A stretch of DNA of 64,000 nucleotides from Siphonodentalium dalli (GCA_032622095.1 CP136061.1:133558087-133622086); one strand, 5' to 3'; counted from the stretch's first letter, positions 1 through 11,841 are shown. The notes: generated from the letters alone by a model not told the origin. Program-made: numbers and translations.

Positions 1-511
1 TCTGATCTGATTGTCCCCGGATCATCCAGTTACAACATGAACAACAACGGAAATTTACACCGAAAGCCAATAGTCATCCAACATTACTTTTCATAATGTT
101 ATCTTCCGAAATTGATTTGCGATGACCTTGCAAATCTCAATATCTTGTATATCTGCATATTTCTAGAAGAAGTCAGTGGAATGTTTGGTAGGCTGACAAA
201 TAATCGAGGTGGATAAAATTAACAGATTTGATAACTCAGAGCTTTGAGGGATAGGATCCTCAACTCAAATAAAATATTATTTAAACCCGAAGCTGAAGAA
301 ATAGTTATTTAGGGGGCGTCAAATCAGATTATACATCTTCTAAGTGATGCGTATTTATATAAAAACTTACATGTACAGTTGTAAATTGAATACATCCAAG
401 TTCCAACTTTGGTCCAGTGGATGTCTTCCAGTCAATTTACTTCCACAGCAAGACTTCTAGCTGACAGTCCTCTATAAAATATAACATACAGGTCTTATAA
501 AATGATACCAA
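1..511. other. Unassigned AT-rich sequence
   Basis: No gene is recognised. The only structured part is the partial terminal repeat copy listed at 285-342. Confidence 0.5.
285..342. repeat. Solo partial terminus of the TTAA element found at 1720-4169
   Basis: This stretch aligns with the right end of the element at 1720-4169. The shared core runs from CCCGAAG through AAATAGT to ATTTAGG and GCGTC, with scattered substitutions. No matching left terminus is visible nearby, so it looks like a solo or decayed end. Confidence 0.6.
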
Positions 512-765
512 CAAGCCTTGAAATAGTGTGTCTGTCATTTGCAGAATGAGGTCCCCAGAGAAAGAATTTAGTAATGGTACCCCACATAGTGGGCTAGCAT
601 CACCAAATTCACCCTCTGTGAACCTCCTTCTGCTGAGGTGTAAGCAGCATGAGCTCTCCAGAGGGTGTATTTGGTGATGCTAGCCCACTGTGCGGGGTAC
701 CATCACTAAACTCACCCTCTGGGGACATCATTCTGCAAATGACAGGCACACCATTTCAAGGCTTG
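512..765. mobile_element. Palindromic MITE
   Basis: The left arm (about 512-615) is the near-perfect reverse complement of the right arm (about 662-765), with a spacer of about 46 bp. Both arms contain GGGCTAGCATCACCAAAT, GTCCCCAGAG and CATTTGCAGAATGA. A compact two-arm structure with no coding capacity is typical of a MITE. I see no clear target duplication, so the superfamily is not assigned. ORFs read across it are by-products of the palindrome. Confidence 0.8.
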
Positions 766-1715
766 GACATGCACTAGTATATGAAATGACATGTACATCT
801 ATAGATTTACTTAAAATGTCACATATTGTTCTGGATATAAATCTTTTCAATGTACTGGCCACGACATATAGGATTTCAAACAAAGAAAACATTATTGCAG
901 GCATGTCATACATGTAGCATGGTTTGATGACAGGTGAAATACCCATCATGGGTGGGGGTGTTAGTAATCACATTCTTCATGACTTCGGGGCGGGCGGCCT
1001 TCATTTAGGTTATAGTTTAGAAATAACATTTATCAAAGTATGATAATTTCCTCAAGAAGATACTATTATATAGTATAGCATAATTATTATATGAATGTGA
1101 TATTATTCACAAAACACGCTTTGTGTCAGAGAAAATGCAAGTCGAGCAAAAAGAGCAGTGAATTGTTTATAAGCAGAGTCACGATAATGCATCATTTCCT
1201 TATATTTGGATTTGTGTTTGGTGCATCTACAACTTACAACTCACAATACTATCATAGTAAATTCCTTATTTGGTCTGTATTACCATATTTTAGTTAAGAG
1301 AGAATCCTAACTGGATAAGGGGGTGAGCTCGGAAAATAATTCAGGCACGTATGCTGATTTTTACTTTTCGACCCTAGTTGGGACTCACTCATCACCACAT
1401 CCAAATTGTTTTTCTGTTTTCGGCAGTTTTTTCAACCATATTTGGACACCCAACCCCCATTTTATCACTAAAACAGAGATTTGCGAGGGTGGGGGGGAAT
1501 TCACTGTAAATAGCTGTATATGAATTTCTGTGCATTCATGGATGTTAACATAACATGTAAATAGGAATGTGTCATTTTGGGGTCATTCGCCTAAAAAAAA
1601 CATGGCTGCCAGTGGCCATCTTGGATTTCAAAATTTGCAACAAAATACAACACGATAACTGCCTGCAGCCAGTTTAGCAGTTAGAATTACATTATTTCTC
1701 TTATTCTAAGGTGTT
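766..1715. other. Unassigned, no gene seen
   Basis: No coding signature. Near 1598 there is an ATGGCTGCC/GGCCAT motif, a theme that recurs at 25.67-26.0 kb and 36.17 kb. Confidence 0.5.
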
Positions 1716-1719
1716 TTAA

Positions 1720-4169
1720 AGGTACTCAATCCGATCAGACGCTCCTAAATTACTATTTCTTTGGCTTCGGGGTTAAAATATATTTGAATCGTGTCAAGGA
1801 ACCTACCTGTCAAAGCTCAGCGTGATCAGATATAGATTTTTCAAGTTAGTTATTTAAATTCTTTCTGGGCCAGAAACTAGAGTTTAAAGGAATACGGTCC
1901 TGAAAAAACAATATTATTTTCTTTCAATATACCGATAATATATATATAAAATGTCCATTGGGCGCATATAATCTAATATTCGGCCGCCAATAGTTATTTT
2001 TATAACGATTAAAAAAAATTCCGAAGTTAGCCGAAGATTTTGTTGTAGACGAAGTCACGTGATCATCAGCCCGATCACGTGATTGTCACATGTAAACATA
2101 ATCATAGCACGTGATCGATCACGTGGTAACTCATTGACAACGCATAGATACGCGACGGCGGTATTTTAAGATTGCATGTAGTCGATCGCGGCCTTTGAAG
2201 ATTGTCGCGTTATCACACTGCGAATGCAAAACTTCGCCGAAAACATCGCCTTTCTCGTAATTAAATGTCTTTATCGTGTTATTATTACTATTATTATATG
2301 TATCGCGATGTGTTGTTACTATAAAGCCATGCCCGTATATTATTCAGTTTTGCGCGCATTTATCTATATAAACGCGTGCTCGTGTTTATTTATATTTTTT
2401 CGTTACCGGAATAATCCAAGTTATATTATATATGCATATCAAGATTGCATATATACGCGAAGACTTGCACAGTTATTAGGCAATTATCATCTCGTAAACA
2501 TTCCAATTTCCAGATGCCATTAGTCGTGTGTCAATAAAGGGCGTTTCGTTTTAATTTATCGTAACGCGGTAAAACAACACAAAATTGGTTTATTGCTGTC
2601 GGATTTAATGAATTATAATCAAGTCATTCATTACCAATATGATATGATAAGTTCATTTTTCCTTGGTTATGAATCATGTATATATTTGGGCAATATGGTG
2701 TTTATATATATTTCGGAATATTGCTTCCCCCACCCCAAAACAATCTAGCCGACTGTCACTGATGGAAATTCACTGCATCTATGCATGGTTATTGGCCTAT
2801 AAAATTAGCACTCTAGCGATGCGGTATATTGAATATCCAGGTCATAAATCGACCTCTATGTGTCAATTACGCATAACAATAGGGTTATAACACATATAAA
2901 TGTTCGCCGTGGTTCGTTTAAACATCCAATCATATATAACACATTTTGAAGGAGGGATAATAATCCGGTTTAATATGGAATCACATATTCAAGTGCTCTT
3001 TATTCGCAATATATCGTAATAGTGAACGCTCTTTATTGCGTCAAGGTAAAGGGACTCGACTTAGAACAGTTGTTCTAGTGATTGTTTACTGATTACAACA
3101 ATACAGGTCAATACATGTACATGAACTTCCGATATGCATGCTTTATATATCCTTCCGTCATTGTCATAGCAATTTCCGCTTTATTAAACTCGTTTTATTC
3201 GTACCATATTAGGAAAACTCCAAACATGGAACGCTCTTTATTGAGCCATGGTGAAGGAAATGGGGACTCGACTTAGAATAGTTGTCATCGTGAATTATTC
3301 ATCAACTTACTCCCCACTTTAACTGCAATTGTATGTATTCGTAACCATGACTGACTCGTCAAATTAAATGCTCTTTATTTGGTATATGTTATCGGTTTAT
3401 GATTTTGCGCAACGGGTTTCCCACAGAAATCCTGCCAAATGTCACGTAAACGAACATCGTTTGGAAATCAATACAGCATATGCCTAACTGAGAGTCACTA
3501 GAATGAATGAATGATTGTAAATACGGGACACTCGGGGCATATATACGGAAAATTAAAACAACATCGCGAACACGCACCCGAATAAAGTTCACATGCCGGC
3601 TCGTGTTTTTATAAGCTTTATACGCAAGTGTTATCTACCCCGCTCAATCGTCCCTCTATATTTTTTGTCAAAACAATACCGTAACTTTCCAAACAGCACT
3701 TAAGACAAATCACAAGTGAAGATAACTTACCGCGCGATGACAATTCACCATGTGTACACAATGCTATTGATATGCCCCGCAGTAATTCCATTACACTCAC
3801 GCGCTGATGTCGATTCCGGATTTTCCATCGCCATATAGGTAGACATAATTAACTCCGACTCCGATTCCCTGTTTACCTCGCTTGACGTCATGCGAGGTTT
3901 TGCGACGGAGATAGCCGACAACCGGTGGTGGTATTATTTATTTATTTCTCGGCTTATTTATTACGCGATTTGTATGGGACTTGGATCATTGTGATCACAA
4001 TAGGGGTGGCTTTCCGATAGAGATTTGTTGTTTCCTGAGGATAGTAATCCTTTAAACAGAAAAAATTGAGTGGTAAATTATTACCGCTCGAGTTTTCTGT
4101 TTAAACCAATTAATAACCCCGAAGCCAAAGAAATAGTAATTTAGGAGCGTCTGATCGGATTGAGTACCT
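1720..4169. mobile_element. 2.45-kb non-autonomous DNA transposon with TTAA target duplications
   Basis: The left end AGGTACTCAATCCGATCAGA and the right end are perfect reverse complements for at least 26 bp. Homology continues imperfectly inwards, to about 1930 on the left and from about 4020 on the right. TTAA flanks both ends (1716-1719 and 4170-4173). TTAA duplication is characteristic of the piggyBac superfamily, although these termini begin AGG rather than CCC, so the superfamily is tentative. I see no transposase; the short ORFs inside are AT-rich and featureless. Subterminal hairpin sequence lies at about 4050-4105. A partial copy of one end lies at 285-342. Confidence 0.8.
2056..2125. 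promoter_or_regulatory. Cluster of four CACGTG E-boxes inside the TTAA element
   Basis: CACGTG occurs at 2056-2061, 2076-2081, 2108-2113 and 2120-2125, mostly in the context TCACGTGATC, with two pairs forming larger palindromes. CACGTG is the core site of bHLH-Zip factors (USF, MITF/TFEB, MYC). Four in 70 bp is far above chance in AT-rich DNA. That they are functional is inference. Confidence 0.5.
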
Positions 4170-4173
4170 TTAA

Positions 4174-5049
4174 GCCAAACTCATTGCAAAAACAGTAAAA
4201 AAAACATGCAGGAAATTTTTTTTAGAGTTGCGGGACAAAAAATTTGGTCCCGTCGACCACACATCCACCCCGGCATACGTGCCCTGAACCCCCCCCCCCC
4301 CCCCCCCCCCCGACTGGATTGAGAAATATTCAATTCTTTGCAAGAACAATTACATTACTTCCGAATGGACACTCGGAACTATCGGATCGTTCAATGAAAA
4401 TGTTCCGTTGCGCTGGAAGGCGAAGATAAAATTATTGGCGCAATCAATAATAGCATTGAAATCACACCAAATTTTATTGTAATTGACCCACTCAACCCGC
4501 TGTCAGTTCATAATCTAGCTAATCCACATTACTTCATGATTGGGAAATCATCAGATAAATCACCATGAAACATATCTGTGATCACCCATTGAACCAGTCT
4601 AAGTTATTTGCTGTGATTTTAACACTAGAATGTGTTTCAGTCGCTTCGAAATAAAATGGCGACCTCCAATCTGGCCGTGTGCTCCACGGAAACAGTAACG
4701 ATAACTCTTGAAGACTATCGGTCAAAACCAATATATGGTATTGAACATGTCCTCAAAACCAAGGGATTCAGATTTGGTTTTGATCAAAACCAAGGGAATC
4801 AGATTTGGTATTGATCAATACCAATAAAAACCGAATTTATTGTCAGTGTAGAATGAACTATGTAGTACATAGCGTTTCCTATATACCTATTTTTACAATC
4901 ACTGGATTAAAGCTGCAATATATTTGATATATGCCTAAAATATTACCTTGAGGGCGTTACCATTTCTGACTACGGTTTTCTTGTTATTTAATTCGAATCC
5001 GGCCTCGTAACTCAGGGACGTGTCCTCCCACGTTTGCCGTTGCACTGTG
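4174..5049. other. Unassigned; poly-C tract, short tandem duplication and dispersed repeat
   Basis: A run of C residues lies at about 4289-4311. A 31-bp unit beginning AAAACCAAGGGA is duplicated at about 4755-4828. A segment at about 4940-5000 (core TTACCATTTCTGACTA) recurs at 44268-44320. An ORF starting at 4656 runs into the duplication and is not supported as a gene. Confidence 0.5.
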
Positions 5050-5386
5050 GATTCGGCTAGTGTGAGCTATATTTCTATCCAATTTTATTTGTTTATGGCC
5101 GTTTTTCTTTCGTTTTAGTTTAAACATATTTATTTGTCTAATTTATGCAACGCAAGATATAATTATAACAAAAACACTTTTATACAGACAATGGGATTGG
5201 AGGACGTGCTGACTCGCGTATGGGTACCCACTCTCCCATATATAGGTTATTACACTGCAAAATAGATAAAGAGTAATGGCAAAGCAACATGACTACCAAA
5301 AACAAGCTGAACATATAGACAGATCACCGGTATCCCCCCAAGCCAGTCCACGGGGTTGTATATGTCGGGCTCACACTAGCCGAATC
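5050..5386. mobile_element. Candidate short inverted-terminal-repeat element
   Basis: GATTCGGCTAGTGTGAGC at 5050-5067 is the perfect reverse complement of 5369-5386. The 337-bp interval has no coding signature, and no target duplication is evident. It could equally be a remnant of a larger element. Confidence 0.45.
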
Positions 5387-5518
5387 GTTGAAAGTCGGGT
5401 TCTTTCGTGATTTAAAGTGATGTGAGACACTCCGGTAAGGTGACCAAATATAAATGGAGACTAATCTTGCTATATATGTTATATTATATAGTTATAATAA
5501 TTTTACGAATATTAATTA

Positions 5519-5686
5519 GGGGATAACAGTGTGGTGTTTTGTGATTTCGGAAAGGTACAGGGCGGGTATACTGTGGCAAATTTAGATAATGGGCGACGGC
5601 GGAAGGGGAGCCCATTAACAGGTATTTGCCACAGTATACTCACCGTGTACCTTTCCGAAATCAAAAAACACTACATCGTTATCCCC
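5519..5686. mobile_element. Palindromic MITE, GGGGATAAC family, copy 1
   Basis: The sequence runs from GGGGATAACAGTGTGGTGTT inwards to GTATACTGTGGCAAAT, then through a loop of about 40 bp, and returns as the reverse complement ending GTTATCCCC. Related copies lie at 6776-7445 and about 7640-7765. The termini resemble TTAGGGG...CCCCTAA, but a clean target duplication cannot be fixed from this copy. Confidence 0.8.
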
Positions 5687-5844
5687 ATTCTAATTCTCTT
5701 CGAACTTAAGATGTTATTTCGGCACACACATGCCTTGCAATTATCAACGAAATGTGCAGCCATAACTCACTCAGCCAATTAACGACATTTTGTTTTAAAT
5801 TTAATGCGCTGGATAAAATATAGTCCTCAATTAGTGTTTGTCAG

Positions 5845-5952
5845 TGGCTGCAATGGATCGGAGATAGACATTTATCAAACTTCATGATCAACCTCAAGAC
5901 GGGAGAAATGGTCGGAATTGACTTCGGCCATGCATTTGGTTCTGCATCTCAG
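5845..5952 (+). CDS. PRKDC: Exon of a DNA-PKcs-like PIKK kinase (catalytic loop and DFG segment)
   Basis: The 36 codons contain [10 protein letters not shown], the PI3K/PIKK catalytic loop, and [13 protein letters not shown], the metal-binding DFG region. [10 protein letters not shown] followed by Q is distinctive of DNA-PKcs; ATM, ATR, mTOR and SMG1 differ here. DNA-PKcs is the nuclear kinase of non-homologous end joining, activated by Ku on DNA ends. The exon is bounded by an acceptor (GTTTGTCAG before 5845; TTAG before 5833 is an alternative) and a donor (CAG|GTATGG), both in phase 0. The residues before IGDRH read WLQW. PIKKs almost always have LG before (I/L)GDRH, so Q and W here are odd and could mean divergence or decay. 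The next expected exon (the segment after SATQ in the family) was not found in the window. Confidence 0.85.
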
Positions 5953-6775
5953 GTATGGACTATTTAACCCTTTCTTTACTAAATGTATTCTCCCATCAGT
6001 TTTAGGAGGATACATTGGAATGGTCTATTATTCATTTGGAGGGGTGATCATGAAATATAAGCAGACGGCAAACAGACAAACAGGTAATACAAGTGCAGAA
6101 GGATTTATTATCGTTAAAAATGCTAATAAAGATAAAAAATTGCCACATCGAATACAAATAATTATGCACAACAATTAGTTTTTGCATGTCTACTTTTTAA
6201 TTTTTTTTATTTATTTATATAAGTTATTTACACAATATACAATGATGTCTTACAAATATTTATGCATTCAAATAAATAATATTAATAATTATAGTGACAC
6301 CACAGGTGGGGCGGGCGGGGGTCCTTGTACACTCATCATTCACACTCCTTGCACACCATACAGTATATCGATCAGTATTTTTAAATAACATATATAATAT
6401 ACAAACAAAAATATCTTCGACTGTCAAAAACATATAGAGTAACATTTTAGTCTTTGTACACATATAATTAAAACAAAAACATGTTTTGGATTGGTAGCTG
6501 GTTCCGGTTCCTTGTATTGAGGGTATATGGGGTTTGTATCATAATTGGTTTGATTGCCTTATAACACTTTTTGTCAAAGTGCCCCATTCCTCTTGAAATT
6601 TCAACAGCCTAGCTAGCTATCGCCTCTCAAAGCATTGATCTTTTCTATATGAGATCGGCTTACTTATTCGTTCAAGAACGCTTTCAACGATAATTCAATG
6701 GGGTCGAATTTTGTTTTATAAATATAGTACATGTATACTTGATGTATTGTTCATATGTTTATCACTCACAAATTG
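5953..6775. other. AT-rich sequence, presumed intron after the kinase exon
   Basis: No further coding segment is recognised. AT-rich sequence with a GC-rich patch near 6305-6325. Confidence 0.4.
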
Positions 6776-7445
6776 CGGTTTTGATTTCACCGCGAACTTG
6801 AAGTTGAATTGAAACAATGGAAAATTGTTTACTAATTGAGATGCGTATTTCACGCCGTATCAGTCACGATTTCATGTCAATAAATTTTGTAAAATGATAT
6901 AGAGACAATGATATTTATGGGATATAACGGTGTGGTGTTTTGAGATTACTGAAAGTCCATGTATACAGAGCGAATGTACTGACTGTCATATTTCGGCAAA
7001 GGCGACGCAGCGGTTTTATTTATATAGCAACCAGCTAGTAACAGTTTATCGGTAATTACCACCCCCCGCAAATAGTTGATGTTTCAGGGGGGTATATTGG
7101 CAACAAGTACATTAGAATCCACATCCCAATGTACTAGTGCAAATATATTCCCAATGAAACATCAATGATTTGCTGGTAGGGGGTCAATTAATGTTTTACA
7201 GCAGCTTATACTTCCGTTATCTGCATGGGTGCTATATAAACAAAACAACGGCGTCGCCGATTATGTAAATTTGACAGTCAATATATTTGCCATGTACCTT
7301 TCCAATCGCACCGTTATCCCCTAAATATCATTGTCTCGATATCATGTGACAACATTTCTTGACACGTAACAGAGACGGCGTGGAATACACATACAATGAG
7401 TAAACAGTTTTCCATTTTTTCAAGTACGCGGTCAAATCAAAACCG
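6776..7445. mobile_element. 670-bp palindromic element, GGGGATAAC family, copy 2
   Basis: The left arm begins CGGTTTTGATTTCACCGCG at 6776 and the right arm ends with its complement at 7445. The arms match imperfectly through the GATATAACGGTGTGGTGTTT and GACAATGATATTTA blocks, with a centre near 7110. It embeds the termini seen in copies 1 and 3, so the family exists as short and long palindromes. No coding capacity. Confidence 0.75.
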
Positions 7446-7561
7446 GCCGATCTGGGTCAGGTCGCCGATAAAAAGTAATAATTTGTAAGTGATAAAAATC
7501 TGAAAAAGATATCAGTTACATGCATAAACTAATAGTGCATATTTATTGTTATTTGATGTGG

Positions 7562-7765
7562 CTATCCTTTTCATCTATTAACATTTTTACCGATAAGAGC
7601 GATGCTAACTGAGGGACTATACGTTTTATCCAGCGCCTTAAATTTGTGATTTCGAAAAGGTACAGGGTGAATATAATGTGCTCCGCCGTCGCCAACTAAA
7701 TTTGACATAGTATTATATTCGCCCTGTGCCTTTCCGAATTCACAAAACACCACACCGTTATCCCC
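7562..7765. mobile_element. GGGGATAAC-family palindrome, copy 3 (one end truncated)
   Basis: The right end CACACCGTTATCCCC matches the family terminus, and the two arms flanking GCCGTCGCC form a palindrome. The left terminus is replaced by about 80 bp (7562-7645) that is the reverse complement of 5798-5842, the sequence directly upstream of the kinase exon. Intronic sequence near that exon is therefore also repetitive. Confidence 0.65.
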
Positions 7766-8883
7766 TAATTTACCACATACTCACACCGTCATTCTTATAT
7801 ATTAATTAAATCCCATGACTCTCGATGTCGAAATCATTTGCGTTGGTTTATCGCCGATAGTTGCGTCCCGAATCGAGAAATAAATATGTACAATTGCGCG
7901 TAGTTCAGACGGGTGGTATACGGTCGATCTCTGTGAGATTTTCGGCGATGTTAGTAGAATTCTACATCCCCACATGTTGTCTGCTGTTTGGATAGAAGTG
8001 TTACGGTATCAAATCGGATGGGGTTTCTTGAATTTCCAATCGTAATTTGATAGACGCGATTTCTAGTTTGAACTCTTAAGTATCGATTTTTTATTTATAG
8101 CTTGTGCCCCGGGACGTTGCTTTTTGTTTTTCGTTCGACGGGGGGGGGGGGGGGTCCAGATCAATGCTACTAAAAGTGGGAAATTTCATTTCGCACACCC
8201 GTTCCCCTTCGGGTTAATTATATTTTTCAAACTGCATGGTATCCCAACATTTCCAATTATTGGAAATTGTAACATGACAACCATCCCCTGTGGTTGGCAA
8301 ATCCGAACATGAACACTGTCAAAAACAGCTAAATTCGGGCAACGATTTGTTATTTTTAATTCATTAGCCTATGGTCGGACCGGTTGAAAACTTCAAAATC
8401 CTTTAGCATCTAAACTTACCTGAAGCTTTCCTATGGTTATAAAATTTCTAACTCTGAACTAATGGCCATTTCCTTCGATAGTTTTGACCAAAAGTATGAA
8501 AATATGCGACTGTCAAAAACCACCAAAGTCCTCGCTAATGGAGCTTTCCACAGAGGCCATACGCACAGCGGTAGTACCACCCACTAGTAAAAACACTTTA
8601 TCCACATAAATATTGTCTGTTACCCCCGAGATCGACTTCCGAAGTGAACACATCAGCACTTGCCCTTATGTTAACTAGCTGAAACAGACACATGTATATG
8701 ATTCGTGCAAATTTTGATCTTTTAAACAGTTTGATTAAAAAAAAAATTATTTTAATTAAATTTAGATTGAACTCTGATCTGTTGAACAAAAATATTATTA
8801 TTAATTTTCCTGGGCATAACTCTCGACCTTCCATAAACACATCAAAAACATTTCATCCAGTTCCAACCAGAGAAGTAGTCTAT
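7766..8883. other. Unassigned; poly-G tract and dispersed repeat copy
   Basis: A run of G lies at about 8140-8153. Positions about 8370-8520 belong to a dispersed repeat (AAAATC-CTAGCAT, GAAGCTTTCCTA, TGACCAAAAGTATGAAAATA) also present in the hAT element at 20.3-20.9 kb and at 45430-45570. No gene seen. Confidence 0.55.
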
Positions 8884-9356
8884 TAATGGTGCTCATGGGG
8901 ACATCATGGGGACTTAATCCAGAATCTCTAATTAAGCTTTATAAACAATTTATACGCACAATCATGGAATATATGGGTCATCATAATGGATGATTTTTTC
9001 GCCAAATCTACACTCAATAAACTTCAAGTAATCCAAAACAAAACAAAAGAATGGCACTCCAAGAAAACATATGAACCCCCATCAGGACACTAACCATTAC
9101 AGCCGACATACCCCCGCTTCGTATTAGACTCAAAACTCTAGCGGCCAACACTCTAATTAGACTACAAGGCAATACATTAGTAGAAGACTTGAACTCAGGA
9201 AAACATGCACTACTGCCCAAAACAAAACACAAGCACCGCCCCGGCGAGATTTTGGATATTTCTGTGCTCCGCTAGAATAATCCCTCTCAATGGCCGTACC
9301 AATACACTCCAAATTCAGTAAACGTTGAGCAATCAACAAACACAGAACACACAGGC
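8884..9356 (+). pseudogene. Jockey-like LINE remnant, C-terminal RT region
   Basis: In broken frames the plus strand reads like the thumb/connection region after an RT domain: LLIKLYKQFIRTIMEY, then KSTLNKLQVIQNKT, then a block resembling PPLRIRLKTLAANTLIRLQ, with many stops. KLQxIQNKALR is a common motif of Jockey-type polymerases. The remnant is interrupted by a piggyBac-type MITE at 9361 and then by a LINE at 9871. The flanks 9757-9870 and 16837-17040 appear to be its continuation. It is the oldest layer of this nest. Confidence 0.65.
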
Positions 9357-9360
9357 TTAA

Positions 9361-9752
9361 CCCTTTACCCAACAAACCGGCCAAAACCGGCCAAATAAAG
9401 CTTCAACAGCCTAAAATATCTTGGGTCTGTCTCAATAAAACCATACAAATATGGATATCATTGGAACCGGCTCATTGACCACATTGTGATGGTTACAGTT
9501 ATACCCTGTGCCAATGCATTCTCTTATATATGCGAGTCGACCATAGGTCGCCTCGCATATATAAGAGAATGCATTGGCCTAAAAAAAATCTTTTTTTAAC
9601 ACTTTTTACCATTTTTTCTTACATTCTTTAACAATTTTATAATTTTTAATCTGTTAAGCCAATGCATTCTCTTATATATGCGAGGCGACCTATGGTCGAC
9701 TCGCATATATAAGAGAATGCATTGGCACAGGGCCGCTCTGTTGGGTAAAGGG
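9361..9752 (+). mobile_element. piggyBac-type MITE, copy 1, with two internal hairpins
   Basis: Termini CCCTTTACCCAACA at 9361-9374 and TGTTGGGTAAAGGG at 9739-9752 are perfect inverted repeats flanked by TTAA (9357-9360 and 9753-9756). CCC ends with TTAA duplication fit piggyBac. Inside are two 67-bp near-perfect palindromes (9511-9577 and 9659-9725), each starting CCAATGCATTCTCTTATATA, which are inverted copies of each other around a T/A-rich spacer. There is no transposase. A second copy in opposite orientation lies at 44474-44929. Confidence 0.9.
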
Positions 9753-9855
9753 TTAAGAACTTAATAAACACGCGAGGTCGATCAGGCTACAGTCCCTACA
9801 ACCGGACGGTAAGTATAATAATCGAAAATTCATTTCAGCTACCCTTGGAACAAAA

Positions 9856-9870
9856 TTCCAAACAGGTAAT
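9856..9870 (+). repeat. Left target-site duplication of LINE 9871-16821
   Basis: TTCCAAACAGGTAAT here is repeated exactly at 16822-16836, directly after the LINE tail. It fixes both ends of the insertion. Confidence 0.9.
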
Positions 9871-9887
9871 ATATATTACAAGAAGGA

Positions 9888-11841
9888 ATGGTTGGACATT
9901 TTGAAAATGTTGAGGTGAAAAATAAGGGAAGATGCATAACATTTGAAATGGATACGATGAGATTTGAATCATACAGAAAAGGACTCACAGCTAAATATTG
10001 GGACGATGGTAAGTCAAAAGAAAAGAACGGCGCTGTATGGCGAATAGTTTGTGACAATCAAAATATTGAAGTGGAGGACATATTGAATGTACCGACAAGA
10101 ACCAAATCGTGTAAAGTTACCATACATGCATTTAGAACCCAGAATTAAACTCATGCTGCAGGGACCTAAACAAAATATTACATGGTGGTTGACAAATATG
10201 CATCCCGACATTTATCAACTAGGCTTCAATGTGCATGATATTGGAAATATTGCGGATGTTCTTAGTGAAGTATTTGTCAAAGGAAAATGTCCGGTTTTTA
10301 AAGGAAAAAGCTACGTGCATGCTAAAACTTGTGTTCCATTTATTCATAACACGGGTAGAAAACATATGCAACCTATTGAATGGGATCCAAATAAAACTGT
10401 AACATTCAATACCCCAAAACGTTCTATGGGACCCATTCGATTTGGACTGAAGAAAAAAGTCAGTAGTGTCACGAAAGGCGACTACATTTCAACGTCGACA
10501 CTGAAGTCGTCCGTAGATGAATTGCAGATCACCATTGAAGAAAACAAACTTGATCAGAGAGAGGAACACGAATCTACGAATGATGCAATAGCGGACATTA
10601 AGAACCTTCTCATCCAGCAAGCCAAAGAATTCAAAAATAAAATTTCGGAACTAGAAAGTGACATTGATGGGTTGAAAACGGAAAACATAAAACTGAAGAA
10701 AATGGTCACCAGTATGAAGGATCAATTGTCGGAAAAGATCGATGTTCAACTTAAACCTCTTATTGGAGGAGACGATTCATCTACTTCAATGCATGAAACT
10801 GGTGGCTCTTGGGGCGACGAATTAAAATCTGACACGGCAACATCGCGGGAAATCGAAAATGGTTTAAATTGTATTTCTGATATCCAAATTACTACATCAA
10901 ACAGATTCGGTTGCTTTGAGGATCAGAATCTATCATTGGAGTCAGTTCCATTTGAAAACGGGGAAGACATAGAAGAAATGTGCAAGTACGAAAATGGAAA
11001 CGATGTCGACACAGAACGAGAGCAAGTGGTCAGTGAAACTTCAGTGCATTTGATTCTCGGAGATTCTGTTATAAGGAACCTAATCCCTCATAAGCTGTCT
11101 GTTAGGAACGAGGAAGTACAATGTGTTGTCAGACCCGGCCAAAGGTTGAAAGGTCTTCTGCGGTGGTTGGAGGACGACAACACGACAAGGTACAATAATG
11201 TACGTAAAGTTACCATCCATGTCGGAATTAACAGTTGTAGGCATGGTATAGAGACAAGTGATACAGAATTGGATGACCTGTGTGCAGAAATAAAGAGAAA
11301 TCTACCACTAGCAAAGATGTGCTTCTCCTCTGTTCTCCCTACCAAGCATTCCGAATCAATTAACCGCATGGTAGAACATACGAATCGAAAGTATCACGAT
11401 TTATGCTTGCAACGTGGGTATACTTATATTGACAATACAAAGCAATTCCTAAATTCGCACAGAGAAGTCCGCAGCGAATTATACCGCGATAACTGGCATC
11501 CGAGTATAATTGGAACCAAAGTTCTTGCAAAGAGTATTAAATACTCACATCAGTTTCTTGACAAGGACTGGCAGGATATTCAGATAGTGAGACCACGGGA
11601 AATGCAGAATCACGGCTACCAACGAAATTTTACACCCAGGCAGCGGAGAATGGTCAGTCACACGCAACATCAGCAATACGATTCATCATGGCATAGTTAC
11701 AGGAAACCAAGTTTTGCAGACACTCGAATGGGATATAGATATGGTACACATAACAACAGAGACTCACAGTTGTTTTCCTTACGGAAAGACATTTCTTTCT
11801 TGAAGCAGCAGCTGTCGGGATTGATTCGTGTGGTGGCCTAA
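9888..11841 (+). CDS. LINE ORF1 with coiled coil and SGNH esterase domain (one N-terminal frameshift)
   Basis: The long frame runs from 10087 to 11841 (584 codons). A preceding 86-codon frame from ATG 9888 ends in VTIHAFRTQ and appears to continue as IKLMLQG in the next frame, implying a 1-nt frameshift at about 10130-10145. In the 584-codon numbering, residues 139-225 form a charged heptad coiled coil. The C-terminal half is an SGNH/GDSL hydrolase fold: block I GDSVIRN (Ser327), block III HVGINS (Asn382) and block V DNWHPS (Asp468, His471), so the catalytic set is present. Esterase-bearing ORF1 proteins are known from CR1-group LINEs, where they are thought to aid RNP or membrane association; the substrate is unknown. 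No other break is seen, in contrast to ORF2. Confidence 0.85.

Noticed and set aside
690-949. Paired frames on both strands over the first palindrome.
   Set aside because: They are by-products of the inverted repeat.
2224-2523. 99-codon hydrophobic frame in the TTAA element.
   Set aside because: AT-rich composition explains the Ile/Tyr bias; no start context, no domain, and it is absent from the partial copy.
4656-4814. Small ORF beginning MATSNLAVCS.
   Set aside because: Its second half lies in a 31-bp tandem duplication, and nothing supports expression.
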